Shown: positions 1 through 10,665, numbered from the stretch's first letter. The stretch: 49,673 bases of DNA from Flavobacteriales bacterium (GCA_014381465.1 JACNLP010000037.1:1-49673); one strand, 5' to 3'. Translations and numbers: made by a program. The notes: generated by a model from the letters alone, not told the origin.

Positions 1-242
1 CTTCAAGAACATGGTGTGATCCTGCAGGTGGAAGATACAAAGCATCTGCTTGGACGCCATTTATATTCTGGACTCAGCCAGTAGGTGCTAGAATGGAAAA
101 CCCTAATTTAATAGATAGAAAATTACTAAAAGTTACAGATGTTTTGGGTAGGAAAGTAAACCCTAAAACGATAATTGATAAATCTACTTTATTTTATATC
201 TACAGTGATGGAACAGTAGAGAAACGAATTATAGTTGATTAA
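1..242 (+). CDS. C-terminal fragment (cut by window edge) of a secreted protein with the short VDVLGR...FYIYsDGTVEKR C-terminal tag
   Basis: Frame 3 reads SRTWCDPAGGRYKASAWTPFIFWTQPVGARMENPNLIDRKLLKVTDVLGRKVNPKTIIDKSTLFYIYSDGTVEKRIIVD*; nearly identical to the C-terminus of the next ORF. Confidence 0.85.
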   Translation, partial: SRTWCDPAGGRYKASAWTPFIFWTQPVGARMENPNLIDRKLLKVTDVLGRKVNPKTIIDKSTLFYIYSDGTVEKRIIVD

Positions 243-262
243 TATTTATACTACTTACAGCT

Positions 263-2536
263 ATGAAGAATTTATTATTTATTATAATAGTATTTTATAA
301 TATTAGTACTTCTGCACAAAGTTTAAATAATATTTCGTTTGGCACAACTAATAGCCTTGATGTTATTACTTGGAATTTGGAATGGTTTGCTAAAAACGGA
401 CAAATTACCATTGATTCTTTATCAGTAGCAATAAATGCTCTTGATGCAGAAATTTATGCAATTCAAGAAATTGATGATGTAACTGAATTTAATAGTTTAC
501 TTAATTTACTCCCTAATTATAGTGGTTATTATGCAGGGTCTTATTTGAGATTGGGGTATATTTATAAAACAAATTTAACTATAACAAGTACTTATACAAT
601 CTACTCTAATTCTACTTATAATTTTGCTAGTAGAGCGCCTATAGTTATGGAGTTTTTATTTAATTCAGAGGATTTTATTATTATTAATACTCATTTTAAA
701 TGTTGTGGAGATGGTATTTTAGATTTAAACAATTCTTCAGATGAAGAATTTAGAAGGTATAGTGCTATGAATATGATTAAGCAATATATTGATCAAAATC
801 ATAGTAATAAAAATGTAATAGTACTTGGAGATTTTAATGATGTTCTTTCAGATTCTTATAGTAACAATGTTTTTCAACAAGTAATTAATGATAGTCAAAA
901 TTATGTGTTTACTGATATGGCGATAGCTAATGGAAGTTCAGCAAATTGGTCGTATCCTAATTGGCCATCACATTTGGATCATATTTTAATTACTAATGAG
1001 TTGTTTGATGAGTTTAATAATCCGAATAGTAAAATAGAAACAATTAGAATTGAAAATTATTTTTCCGGAGGGTTTTCTCAGTATGATGCTATAATTTCTG
1101 ACCATTTACCAGTAGGATTAAGTTTGAGTTTGGGCACTTTTGGATGTACAGATTCTGCAGCTATAAATTATAACCCAACTGCCACAATTGATGATGGTTC
1201 TTGTTTATATTGTATTTATGGTTGTACCAATTCCTTAGCAAATAATTATAATGTTTTTGCTTCTTGTGATGATGGTTCTTGTACTTATCCTCCTATTAGT
1301 TTATCTGCTGTTATCACTAATGTCAGCTGTAATGGAAATACAGATGGTAGTATTGATTTAACAGTAAGTGGAGGTTTGCCTCCTTATACTTATAGTTGGA
1401 GTAATAACGCTAATATTCAAGATATAACAAATATTACTAGTGGTACTTATTCAGTATTAGTTACTGATGCTTTGGGGCAGATGATAATAGATTCTTTTAT
1501 AGTTTTAGAATCTTCTGTAATAATAATTAATACTGTAGTAACTAATGAAAGTTCAGTAGGAGCAAGTGATGGATCAATTGATATTTCTGTAAGTGGTGGT
1601 TTACCGCCATATTCTTATTATTGGAATACAATTCCATCACAAACAACAGAAGATATAAGCGGGCTAAGTGCAGGCGACTATATTGTGTTTGTTGGTTATA
1701 ATAATTGGGCTTGCTTTGTTTCGGATACTGTTACGGTAAGTGTAGGGAGTTCAGTATGCAATAAACCAACTCCAACTGGAATTTTTGCCAGTGAAATAAT
1801 TGATGTACAGGCAAAAGTAAATTGGGATGATATGAATACCGCTACATGTTTAGTTGATCAGCTTAGAATACAATACAGAGAAGTAGGAACAACTACATGG
1901 AGTCAAAGAAATGCAGTTGGTTCTGGTCTTTGTGTATTTGGCTTAGGAACTACATCTAAGGTAGTATTTAATCTTAGTCCAGCAACTACTTATGAGTATA
2001 GAATTAAATCATGGTATTGTAATACTACAGGTTCTTCTACTTGGAGTGCAATCCAAACATTCACTACTTTAAGTGCTTGTCCTAATGTAATTAATTTAGC
2101 AGTAAACTCGCCAACAACTACTAAAGCAACCTTTACATGGAATACTGCTGGAGCTTACAGCTTTGTAAGAATTAAGTTAAGAGTAGATACAACTGCTTCA
2201 ACTTGGCTTACAGCTGGTGGATTTGGGGTTAATTACCCAGCACTTACAAAGAATAAGAATGGCTTAACTCCAGGAACATCTTATCGTGCTTCTTCAAGAA
2301 CATGGTGTGATCCTGCAGGTGGAAGATACAAAGCATCTGCTTGGACGCCATTTATATTCTGGACTCAGCCAGTAGGTGCTAGAATGGAAAACCCTAATTT
2401 AATAGATAGAAAATTACTAAAAGTTACAGATGTTTTGGGTAGGAAAGTAAACCCTAAAACGATAATTGATAAATCTACTTTATTTTATATCTACAGTGAT
2501 GGAACAGTAGAAAAGAAAATAATAATTGAACAATGA
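263..2536 (+). CDS. Secreted endonuclease/exonuclease/phosphatase-family protein with SprB-like repeats, Fn3-like region and C-terminal sorting-like tag
   Basis: N-terminal signal peptide; EEP motifs WNLEWF, IQEIDD, NTHFKC, VLGDFND, SDHLPV; SprB-like NVSCNGNTDGSIDLTVSGGLPPYTYSWS; C-terminal DVLGRK...FYIYSDGTVEKK. Confidence 0.85.
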   Translation: MKNLLFIIIVFYNISTSAQSLNNISFGTTNSLDVITWNLEWFAKNGQITIDSLSVAINALDAEIYAIQEIDDVTEFNSLLNLLPNYSGYYAGSYLRLGYIYKTNLTITSTYTIYSNSTYNFASRAPIVMEFLFNSEDFIIINTHFKCCGDGILDLNNSSDEEFRRYSAMNMIKQYIDQNHSNKNVIVLGDFNDVLSDSYSNNVFQQVINDSQNYVFTDMAIANGSSANWSYPNWPSHLDHILITNELFDEFNNPNSKIETIRIENYFSGGFSQYDAIISDHLPVGLSLSLGTFGCTDSAAINYNPTATIDDGSCLYCIYGCTNSLANNYNVFASCDDGSCTYPPISLSAVITNVSCNGNTDGSIDLTVSGGLPPYTYSWSNNANIQDITNITSGTYSVLVTDALGQMIIDSFIVLESSVIIINTVVTNESSVGASDGSIDISVSGGLPPYSYYWNTIPSQTTEDISGLSAGDYIVFVGYNNWACFVSDTVTVSVGSSVCNKPTPTGIFASEIIDVQAKVNWDDMNTATCLVDQLRIQYREVGTTTWSQRNAVGSGLCVFGLGTTSKVVFNLSPATTYEYRIKSWYCNTTGSSTWSAIQTFTTLSACPNVINLAVNSPTTTKATFTWNTAGAYSFVRIKLRVDTTASTWLTAGGFGVNYPALTKNKNGLTPGTSYRASSRTWCDPAGGRYKASAWTPFIFWTQPVGARMENPNLIDRKLLKVTDVLGRKVNPKTIIDKSTLFYIYSDGTVEKKIIIEQ

Positions 2537-3513
2537 AAAAACTACTACTTATATTAATTGCTTCACCAATGATTGGCTTTGGGCAGTTTACTGATGACTT
2601 TTCTGATGGAGATTTTACCAATAACCCTAGTTGGTTAGGTGATGTTGCTGTGTTTGAAGTGGATACAAACTTTAGTTTGCATTTAAATGATTCTGTTGCT
2701 AACGCTTCTTCCTTAGTTACGCCAAGCCAAGCAATTATAAATGGTGAGTGGATATTTAGTGTAAGATTGGATTTTTCGCCATCCGCCAATAATTTTGCTA
2801 AAGTATATTTAACCTCAGATATGGTAGATTTGAGCGGACCATTAAACGGAATGTATGTAAAAATTGGCGGACAAAGTGGTAGTGTGGATGATGTTAGTTT
2901 ATACACCCAAACAGGAACAAACAGTACTGAAATCATAGATGGTGTTGCTGGTTTGGTTAGCAGTAACCCTGATGTTAGCGTAAAAGTAACAAGAGATGTA
3001 TTTGGTAATTGGGAACTTTTTCTGGATACTACTGGTGGTTTTTTTACACAAGGAACAGCATTTGATACAAGCATTATATCTTCTGAATATTTTGGTGTTT
3101 ATTGTAAATATACAATTACCAGAAGTGATAAATTTTGGTTTGATGATTTTAGTGTAAGTGGATTTACCTCATCTTGGGATTGTGATCTTGTAACAGGATG
3201 TTATGATTCAGGAACAGGACAGGGTACTTATAGTTCGCTTGCTGCTTGTCAGAGTGCTTGTATAATAACGCCTACTTGGGATTGTGTTAGTGGGAATTGT
3301 CAAGACCCTGGAACAGGAAACGGACAATATTCTTCACTTGCTGCTTGTCAGGCTGTTTGCAATATAACGGGAATAAATGACAATAAAAATATTAGCAAAA
3401 AAGTAGAAAAGATTATAGATGTTTTGGGTAGAGAAACTTCTTTTAAAAAGCATACTCCTCTCTTTTATATTTATGATGATGGAACTGTGGAGAAAAGGAT
3501 AATTATAAAGTAG
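2533..3513 (+). CDS. Secreted protein with two Cys-rich repeats and C-terminal sorting-like tag
   Basis: Signal peptide MKKLLLILIASPMIGFGQ; 4-bp ATGA overlap with upstream ORF; repeated WDC...C...GTGxYSSLAACQxxC; tail IIDVLGRETSFKKHTPLFYIYDDGTVEKRIIIK. Confidence 0.8.
   Translation: MKKLLLILIASPMIGFGQFTDDFSDGDFTNNPSWLGDVAVFEVDTNFSLHLNDSVANASSLVTPSQAIINGEWIFSVRLDFSPSANNFAKVYLTSDMVDLSGPLNGMYVKIGGQSGSVDDVSLYTQTGTNSTEIIDGVAGLVSSNPDVSVKVTRDVFGNWELFLDTTGGFFTQGTAFDTSIISSEYFGVYCKYTITRSDKFWFDDFSVSGFTSSWDCDLVTGCYDSGTGQGTYSSLAACQSACIITPTWDCVSGNCQDPGTGNGQYSSLAACQAVCNITGINDNKNISKKVEKIIDVLGRETSFKKHTPLFYIYDDGTVEKRIIIK
3175..3369 (+). repeat. Two tandem ~100-bp Cys-rich coding repeats (WDC...GTGxGxYSSLAACQxxC)
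   Basis: 3175-3273 and 3277-3369 encode WDCDLVTGCYDSGTGQGTYSSLAACQSAC and WDCVSGNCQDPGTGNGQYSSLAACQAVC. Confidence 0.75.
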
Positions 3514-4144
3514 CTATTTCTTCCTCTTTTGTAAACAATAAATAGATAGAAGCAGTTGCTAACCAAATAATAGGAATAGCTACAAATATCCCTACAAACA
3601 GCATTATAAATCCTGCAATTACAAGCAAGAAAAATACAAGTGCTAAAACGAATAGATTCCAACTATTATCTTTTGTAATGCGCCAACTTTCTTTCATGGC
3701 CTCATCAAATTTCAGATTCTTGTCCACTATCAAATAAGGAATAAACATAAAGCGAATGGCAATGTGAATTCCTGGAATAATAAATAATATACAACCAAGA
3801 ACTATTAGTATTCCTGAAAGAATTGCAGCAATGATGTAATTAATAAATTGGTTTAAAGAAATTTCTGTTAAATCATTAAAACTAACTTCATTTCCCCTGA
3901 TATTTTCTATGGTAATTTTATAAATAGCGAGCGAAAGGTATGCGGATATTAAGCCAAAAACTATGCCCGAAAAATTAGGAAAGCTAAGGTTGATTCCTGC
4001 ATATTCAGTAAGCGATTCAGTATCGGATAAGGAGCCCACTACAACAGTAATAAAACTAAGCCCTAACCAAAGCGTAGGGTTTTCTTTAAATTTATTCCAC
4101 CCAAATTCTATGACATTCGAAATTGAAAATATTTTTTGATTCAT
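3503..4144 (-). CDS. Polytopic membrane protein, function unknown
   Basis: 213 aa, several hydrophobic helices; convergent 11-bp overlap with the preceding + strand ORF. Confidence 0.7.
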   Translation of the reverse strand: MNQKIFSISNVIEFGWNKFKENPTLWLGLSFITVVVGSLSDTESLTEYAGINLSFPNFSGIVFGLISAYLSLAIYKITIENIRGNEVSFNDLTEISLNQFINYIIAAILSGILIVLGCILFIIPGIHIAIRFMFIPYLIVDKNLKFDEAMKESWRITKDNSWNLFVLALVFFLLVIAGFIMLFVGIFVAIPIIWLATASIYLLFTKEEEIATL

Positions 4145-4178
4145 ATATTAGTATTTTATTTTTCCAAAGATACTAAAA

Positions 4179-5132
4179 TTACAAAGCCGCCAATAATTGA
4201 TAAATAGTAGCTTCATTATTAAGGAGTTGCTCCTCTAATGCTTGTAATTTTCCTTCTGTTTTTAGCTGAGTGTATTTTTTATTGCCCAACTCTTCTTTTA
4301 TTTGTTGGTGTAACCAATAATTATTTTGCTGTTTTCTGTTTTCAGTAAAAAAGCCATTGACGCACATTTGTTTGTTGTGTTTTTCTATCAAATTCCAGCA
4401 TTCCTCCAATCCTATTTTTTCCAAAGCAGAACAAGTATTTACTTGTGGAATCCATCCATTTTGCATGGGAGGAAACAAATGCAAAGCACTTTTGTATTGC
4501 AGCATGGCATTTTTAGCTTTTTGCACATTATTGCCATCTGCTTTATTGATAAGGATAGCGTCTGCCATTTCCATAATTCCTCTTTTTATACCTTGTAGTT
4601 CATCTCCGGCACCTGCTAACATTAGCAGTAAAAAGAAATCTACCAAATTACTAACGGTCGTTTCGCTTTGCCCAACGCCAACGGTTTCAATCAGGATAAC
4701 ATCAAATCCAGCTGCCTCACACAAAATGATATTTTCCCTGCTTTTATTTGCCACTCCACCCAAAGTTCCGGCAGAAGGAGAGGGGCGAATAAAGGCATTT
4801 TTGTCGGTAGCCAATTCATTCATTCGGCTTTTATCGCCTAAAATACTGCCTTGTGTTTTTTCACTTGTTGGGTCAATAGCTAATACGGCTACTTTTTTCC
4901 CTTTTAAAGTAAGCATCTTTCCAAAACTATTAATAAAGGTGCTTTTCCCAACTCCTGGAACACCTGTTATTCCAATTCGGATAGATTTTTCACTTTTCCC
5001 TGAAAGGGCTGTAATGATGTTTTGTGCTATTTTTTGCTCAGCTTCAAGTGTGCTTTCGCACAGAGTTATGGCTTTACTCAGAGCAACCGTATCTCCCTTT
5101 TTTATATTATTTATGATTGTTCTTTCGTTCAT
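4179..5132 (-). CDS. meaB: Methylmalonyl-CoA mutase-associated GTPase MeaB (ArgK family)
   Basis: GITGVPGVGKSTF P-loop, AIDPTSEKTQGSILGDKSRM, VILIETVGVGQSE, INKADG. Confidence 0.93.
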   Translation of the reverse strand: MNERTIINNIKKGDTVALSKAITLCESTLEAEQKIAQNIITALSGKSEKSIRIGITGVPGVGKSTFINSFGKMLTLKGKKVAVLAIDPTSEKTQGSILGDKSRMNELATDKNAFIRPSPSAGTLGGVANKSRENIILCEAAGFDVILIETVGVGQSETTVSNLVDFFLLLMLAGAGDELQGIKRGIMEMADAILINKADGNNVQKAKNAMLQYKSALHLFPPMQNGWIPQVNTCSALEKIGLEECWNLIEKHNKQMCVNGFFTENRKQQNNYWLHQQIKEELGNKKYTQLKTEGKLQALEEQLLNNEATIYQLLAAL

Positions 5133-5159
5133 TTGTTTTGCGAATCTATAAAAAGTGAT

Positions 5160-7208
5160 TTATCTGATGATACTAATTGTTCCTTTTTTTGGCGCTACCG
5201 GCAAAGGGCTTTCGATACTATAAAAATACACACCATCTGCACATTTAGCTCCGCCTTTTGTTTTGCCATCCCACCGAAAATTTACTTTTTCATCCTCAAA
5301 TACTTTTTTACCCCAACGCGTGAATATTTCTATTTTAAAATCAGTATCAAAGCAATAATTGAGTTCCACATCTGGAATTTCGAAATAGTCATTAATTCCA
5401 TCTCCATTTGGTGAAAATACATTCGGCATTACAGAATCAACTTCAAAGGTAGTTGGCTCGATAATTTCAAATTCAATTTGCAAAACAGCCGTATCATTTA
5501 TGCAAGCATCATCATAACTTAAAAAAGTAGCAGTAAAAGGAGAATGTTCCATGTCAATGCAAGTGGGCTTCCAACACAAATCGGAATTTACTATTGTAAA
5601 ATCTCCACTTTCCACAAAATTATATTCCTGCACATTTACATTATCTTCATTTTTAAAAGAACGAATACTCAGAGATAAATAATCGTTTATTCCATTATAA
5701 TTATCTTCATCTTTTGCACTTATTGGATAGCAGATTTCTTTTCCCACTTCTGCCGTATATTTTAGTTTGAGGGTATCTGTATAAGTAGAATCCAAGAGTG
5801 CAGCATTATCGGTCATTTCTGTAATACTTGGCGGATTGTTATTTGGCTGTTTAAGGTTAATTTCTACTTCCAAAATAGAAGTGTGATAAGCAAAACATGA
5901 AATGTCTTTGGAATAAAAATAAACATAGAATGGGCTACCATTCATATCCTGACAAAGAGGTGTCCAACAAAAATTGGAATTTATATTACTAAGGGCGCTA
6001 TCATTGCTGAATGTAGCCATATTGGAAGTGCTATCCAATCCACTATTAAACATATTTAACTCACAATAAACCGACACAGAATCTTTAAGCATTTGCTGAA
6101 AAATATTCACATTAGAATCCAAATCTCTGGCAGCAATTTTTAGACACAATTCCCTTTCGATAAAAGCATCATAACTTAGTTCAAGCGTATCATAATAAGG
6201 CAATTGTATTAGCGCACTATAATTGGAATCAATAAAAATACCATCTTCTAAATGCTCATCAATGGTAATAGTGGGGGCATTGTTTTGCTCGCAATCAATG
6301 GTTTCATACTGAATATCTTGCACCACTTCTCCAATCTTTTTCCATTGACCGTTCAAGAAGCGGAATTCTTCAATCCGAACAGAAAAAACATAAACACCAA
6401 CAGTTGTTGCATAAGTAGTAAGGTCCCCTGTAATGGAATCAATAAACATATAGCTTCCTGGTCCAAGTGGATTATTGGTATTATAGCTGCTATTTGCCCA
6501 AGTGATGGTGTCGTATGGTGCGGCTTTTGTAATAATAGGAAATGATATAGGCTTATGACAATCAAGTGGGGTAGCTAGGGAATAAGCCAAAGAATCGCCA
6601 TCCGGATCGTGCGCATTAAAATTAAAAGTGTGCTGCTGTTCTTTGCACAAATAGGCATTGTGCGGATAATACTGATTCATCAGGGAATCATAACCAAAAG
6701 TAGGGCTTGAATTCTGTAAAGAAGTAAAGCCATTATTGGGGTCAGAAATTAAAATCTCAGATTTGTAAGTTGTTCCTGCCGCTAAAGGATTATCGATATT
6801 GATGATACCTGCATTTCTGCAACAACTTTCCCAAGCCACATAGTATCCTTCCGAAAAAAGAGAAAGCTCAATGGTATCTTTGTAAATAAACTCCTCAATA
6901 GAAAGATTGTCTGGCATAAAACAACTATCGCCAAAATTGAGGAATTGCTGAGAAACCAAGTCGAGTGAAAAGCCAAAACCGACAGTGTCATTTGGTCCAT
7001 TAAAAACTTTTATCCCATTTACAGGATTTGGCAAACTAACTCCACCTTGGTCTCGATAAACAATAAGAGTAACTTCATAATCCAAATTATTAACTGCTGA
7101 GGTAGAAACACCCAAATACTTCATGCTTATATAGCCACCAACAATGTGAGTAGAGAAAGAGAATAAATAGAAAAAAGAAAATAGAAAAAAGAATAACAGT
7201 TTCTTCAT
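5160..7208 (-). CDS. Secreted protein with gliding motility-associated / T9SS type B C-terminal domain
   Basis: Start chosen at MKKLLFFFLFSFFYLFSFSTHIVGGYIS (TAATG overlap with upstream ORF); C-term PNVFSPNGDGINDYFEIP...FTRWGKKVFE...WDGKTKGGAKCADGVYFY...KGTISIIR. Confidence 0.85.
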   Translation of the reverse strand: MKKLLFFFLFSFFYLFSFSTHIVGGYISMKYLGVSTSAVNNLDYEVTLIVYRDQGGVSLPNPVNGIKVFNGPNDTVGFGFSLDLVSQQFLNFGDSCFMPDNLSIEEFIYKDTIELSLFSEGYYVAWESCCRNAGIINIDNPLAAGTTYKSEILISDPNNGFTSLQNSSPTFGYDSLMNQYYPHNAYLCKEQQHTFNFNAHDPDGDSLAYSLATPLDCHKPISFPIITKAAPYDTITWANSSYNTNNPLGPGSYMFIDSITGDLTTYATTVGVYVFSVRIEEFRFLNGQWKKIGEVVQDIQYETIDCEQNNAPTITIDEHLEDGIFIDSNYSALIQLPYYDTLELSYDAFIERELCLKIAARDLDSNVNIFQQMLKDSVSVYCELNMFNSGLDSTSNMATFSNDSALSNINSNFCWTPLCQDMNGSPFYVYFYSKDISCFAYHTSILEVEINLKQPNNNPPSITEMTDNAALLDSTYTDTLKLKYTAEVGKEICYPISAKDEDNYNGINDYLSLSIRSFKNEDNVNVQEYNFVESGDFTIVNSDLCWKPTCIDMEHSPFTATFLSYDDACINDTAVLQIEFEIIEPTTFEVDSVMPNVFSPNGDGINDYFEIPDVELNYCFDTDFKIEIFTRWGKKVFEDEKVNFRWDGKTKGGAKCADGVYFYSIESPLPVAPKKGTISIIR

Positions 7209-10200
7209 TATCGGATTAGTGTTATCATTCCTACTGCCGATTTTTCTTCCCTTCCGTAAGTTCCTTTTCCAAGATAATAAGCAGTCCAAGTATAAATCCC
7301 TCCCATTACTTGCTCATCCTTATATGTTCCATCCCAAGGGGTAAAATCATTACTTTCAAAAATCATTTCTCCCCAACGATTGAATACCATAAAATGCAAA
7401 CTATCTACTCCATCTGTAATAGGGATAAACACATCATTTGTTCCATCATCATTTGGAGTAAAAGCAGTTGGCGAGTAAAAGAAATACTCGCAATCCTCCA
7501 CTATTACAGAAAAACTATCAGTAATAATACAACCATCTCCTGTGAAAATATCCACAGCATAAAATCCCATATCGGTTACCACAATTTGCTTGGTAGATTC
7601 TCCTGTATTCCAACTATAAGTGGCATTATCATTAGATGGATTTAATACCAAATTAAAGCCATTACATATTGTAAAAGAGGTATCGGTATTTGGATAAATT
7701 AAAGTTTCAATATTTATAGTATCAGCATTTGTACACCCTAAAAGGTTGGATACATTTAAGATATAATTTGTACTGATATTTGGTGCTGCAATTGGATTTG
7801 ATATTGTAGGGTTATCTAAGGAATTTGTAGGTGTCCAATTATAAATAGTGCTTGAGATTGATGTAGAATTTCCTCCCAAAATAATGCTTGCACCTTTGCA
7901 AATTATAGTATCCTCCCCAGCATTTACAAGCATAGGGTTTACTATAATAAGTAGAGAATCCTTTACATCACAGCCCTCAATTGTATTTATATTTACTAGG
8001 TAATACATATCTTGAATTGGGTAGGCGATAGGGTTAAAAATAGAATTATTTGAAATAAAAGTAGAAGAAACAACCCAATCGTAAGAAGCACCAAAAAGAT
8101 CAGTAGCATTTAACTGTATGCTATCTCCACAAATAATGTTTCTATCTATTCCAGCATCAAAGAAAGGTACTGGGCTTACATTTACAACAACTGTATCTTT
8201 TTCCTTACACCCCTGATTATCGGTTACTTGTACAATATAAGTTTCCGTGCTTGGCGGAAAAGCAGTTGGCATTGAAGTGTTTGCATTTTGCAAAGTATTA
8301 TTGGGTGTCCAGCTATAACTATTACCTCCACTAGCGGTAAGTTGTATGCTGTCTCCCTCACACATTATGGTGTCATTTCCTGCAAAAGCATTGGGTAAAG
8401 GATTTATATTTATTGTAGTGGAACCAGTATTAGAACCACATTCGTTTATGGCATATACTTGCAGATTGCATTGTCCAGTAGTTTGATCCCATGCAATTGT
8501 CATTTGGTTGTTGGTGGTATCTAGCATTGTGCCACAAGTGGGTGCCGTCCAGCTGTAATAAGTATTTGGGGAAAATTGCACAAAATAACCTACTGTATCT
8601 CCAAAACAAACTGGTGCATTTGGTACTACATAAATACTTGGAGGATTTAAAAGCATTACTGTAAAAGCAGGGGAGATGGGCCCTATACATCCGTAATTAG
8701 TCTCCTGAACGGTAAAGTTATAGTTCCCCGCATTTCCGTTAAAAAGTGCGCCAACAGCATTTGCAGGATTCATTCCAGTTGAAACTGCTGGCCATACTTG
8801 TCCGTTTAGCCGCCAAAGATAAGTGCTTCCCTGCTGGGTGGGTGAAACCCAAAGCGTTACCGCATCTCCTTGACACACAAGAGAATCGGTAGCAGAAATA
8901 GAAATGGGACTATCGGAAGGATGCCCAATGGTAAGCCTAATAACTGTTCCTAGCTGATTGCCAGGCGTATTGGAAGAAGTAGCTACAATTCTCATATAAT
9001 ACATTCCTGGCTGTATTCCCAAAGCAGAAAGAGAAATAAAATCAGGAACTACTACCCAAAGCATAGTGTCATTTATTGCGGCAATACTACCTAATCCTCC
9101 TAAATTAACTCTTGCAAAACTCATAGCATCTAAAAGTTCTACTTGAAACTCATTTCCAGGAAAATAGACCACATTGGAAGGAGGAATATTTACATCAATA
9201 GGGATAAGGGCGCTATCGCCAGCAGTTGCACTAATACAGAATTGTAAATCCTGCCGATTGTTAGTTTCTATGTCACAATTTCTAATGCAAAATGGACCCC
9301 AAATAGAAGTGTCGTTTGCAATAGGGTTAGAGGAACTTATCCGTATATAATAATTACACCCTTCAGGAACATTAGGAACTATCCCACTTACAGTCCCAGG
9401 TAAATATGGAGGAAGAGAAGGATCATAAGTTTGATTGCTTGGCAGTTGCCCAATTTGAGTAGGGTTGGCAAAACTGCCAGAAGAATCCGAAAGATAAGCG
9501 GTGAAGATATTTCCAGGTAGATAAACCCCAATGGCATAAAAGGGAATATCAATTACACTACCAACACACACATCAGCCGTATCCATTGTAACCACAGGAG
9601 GTGTTGGTCCTGTAATGATGTTGTTCGGACATACTGCTACCTCAAAGCAAACAGAAGCAAATCCGGTAATTTGAGGGGATGGAGAAATACGATTTACCCT
9701 CAATTTGTAGCAAGTACTTGCCGTAGCCCAATTTGGAATTTGAATCATTAATGTAGAGGAAGTATTCGGATAAAACATAGAAGTTGTCCAAAGTGCAGTT
9801 GGGTTGGCAAAGTTTCCATTGGCATCCGAAAGCTCAATAAGGTATTGCCCGCCACAAAGGGTGTCAGAAATTTCATACCTAAAAATAAGGTAATTCCCCT
9901 GACAAATAACACTATCAGAAAGATAAGTAATATTAATATCAATTGGACTTGTAGTTTGATTGAAATTCCCAACTAAAAAAATATCATCTACTCCAAATGA
10001 TATGGAATTGGCCAATGTTGAACTGGCATTTACCCACCGAAAACCAAATCGTAAATCAAATACATTATTAAATGCAGGATTCATTATTCTTTCATTTCTC
10101 CATAGGGTTTGACTATTGTATTGATTTCCAGTTGAAACCCAATTTCCTCCATCAATGCTGTAAAAAACCTCCGCATAAGCATTAGCCGATCCCTCACAAA

Positions 10201-10612
10201 GGTAGAAAAAAGAAAATTCTATACTATCAAAACCCAAAGTACAGAAACTTCTATCCAACACATAAAAATGATCGGAAGCAGAACTTGGATTAAAATTGGT
10301 GTTAGACACATTTGTAATTTGAGTGGTATCGGTAATGTGCAAATAATAACCATTCGGATTTCCAATTGTACCTGAAACGGTATTAGTTTGGCTAGTAGTG
10401 TTTGGGTAAATTCCGTTTCCATTATACTCATTATTGGTAATCCAAGAATTTATCCCTAGCGGATTGCCGAAAGATGAGTCGGCAACAAAAAGGTTAGTGC
10501 CACTTTCAAAATCCTCATTAAAAATAAGGATTGCATTTTGCGACCAAATAAAAGTTGGTGCTAGCAAAATAACAAAAAGAAGAAACAAATATTTTTTACT
10601 TAAAAACTTCAT
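7208..10612 (-). CDS. Large secreted protein with PKD-like repeats and T9SS type B (gliding motility-associated) C-terminal domain
   Basis: 1134 aa; signal peptide; repeats of the type NPLPNAFAGNDTIMCEGDSIQLTASGGNSYSWTPNN; C-term PTAFTPNDDGTNDVFIP...FNRWGEMIFES...PWDGTYKDEQVMGGIYTW. Confidence 0.85.
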   Translation of the reverse strand: MKFLSKKYLFLLFVILLAPTFIWSQNAILIFNEDFESGTNLFVADSSFGNPLGINSWITNNEYNGNGIYPNTTSQTNTVSGTIGNPNGYYLHITDTTQITNVSNTNFNPSSASDHFYVLDRSFCTLGFDSIEFSFFYLCEGSANAYAEVFYSIDGGNWVSTGNQYNSQTLWRNERIMNPAFNNVFDLRFGFRWVNASSTLANSISFGVDDIFLVGNFNQTTSPIDINITYLSDSVICQGNYLIFRYEISDTLCGGQYLIELSDANGNFANPTALWTTSMFYPNTSSTLMIQIPNWATASTCYKLRVNRISPSPQITGFASVCFEVAVCPNNIITGPTPPVVTMDTADVCVGSVIDIPFYAIGVYLPGNIFTAYLSDSSGSFANPTQIGQLPSNQTYDPSLPPYLPGTVSGIVPNVPEGCNYYIRISSSNPIANDTSIWGPFCIRNCDIETNNRQDLQFCISATAGDSALIPIDVNIPPSNVVYFPGNEFQVELLDAMSFARVNLGGLGSIAAINDTMLWVVVPDFISLSALGIQPGMYYMRIVATSSNTPGNQLGTVIRLTIGHPSDSPISISATDSLVCQGDAVTLWVSPTQQGSTYLWRLNGQVWPAVSTGMNPANAVGALFNGNAGNYNFTVQETNYGCIGPISPAFTVMLLNPPSIYVVPNAPVCFGDTVGYFVQFSPNTYYSWTAPTCGTMLDTTNNQMTIAWDQTTGQCNLQVYAINECGSNTGSTTININPLPNAFAGNDTIMCEGDSIQLTASGGNSYSWTPNNTLQNANTSMPTAFPPSTETYIVQVTDNQGCKEKDTVVVNVSPVPFFDAGIDRNIICGDSIQLNATDLFGASYDWVVSSTFISNNSIFNPIAYPIQDMYYLVNINTIEGCDVKDSLLIIVNPMLVNAGEDTIICKGASIILGGNSTSISSTIYNWTPTNSLDNPTISNPIAAPNISTNYILNVSNLLGCTNADTINIETLIYPNTDTSFTICNGFNLVLNPSNDNATYSWNTGESTKQIVVTDMGFYAVDIFTGDGCIITDSFSVIVEDCEYFFYSPTAFTPNDDGTNDVFIPITDGVDSLHFMVFNRWGEMIFESNDFTPWDGTYKDEQVMGGIYTWTAYYLGKGTYGREEKSAVGMITLIR

Positions 10613-10665
10613 ATAATTTGAATTTTACAAAGATATAATTATATCTGAAAGTAGAAAAAGGCTTT

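Noticed and set aside
2475-3074. 199-aa minus-strand ORF opposite the Cys-repeat gene
   Set aside because: Antisense shadow of a well-supported secreted protein ORF; low-complexity composition and no recognisable domain.
4357-5151. 264-aa plus-strand ORF opposite meaB
   Set aside because: Fully antisense to meaB, which has clear GTPase motifs; no domain recognised.
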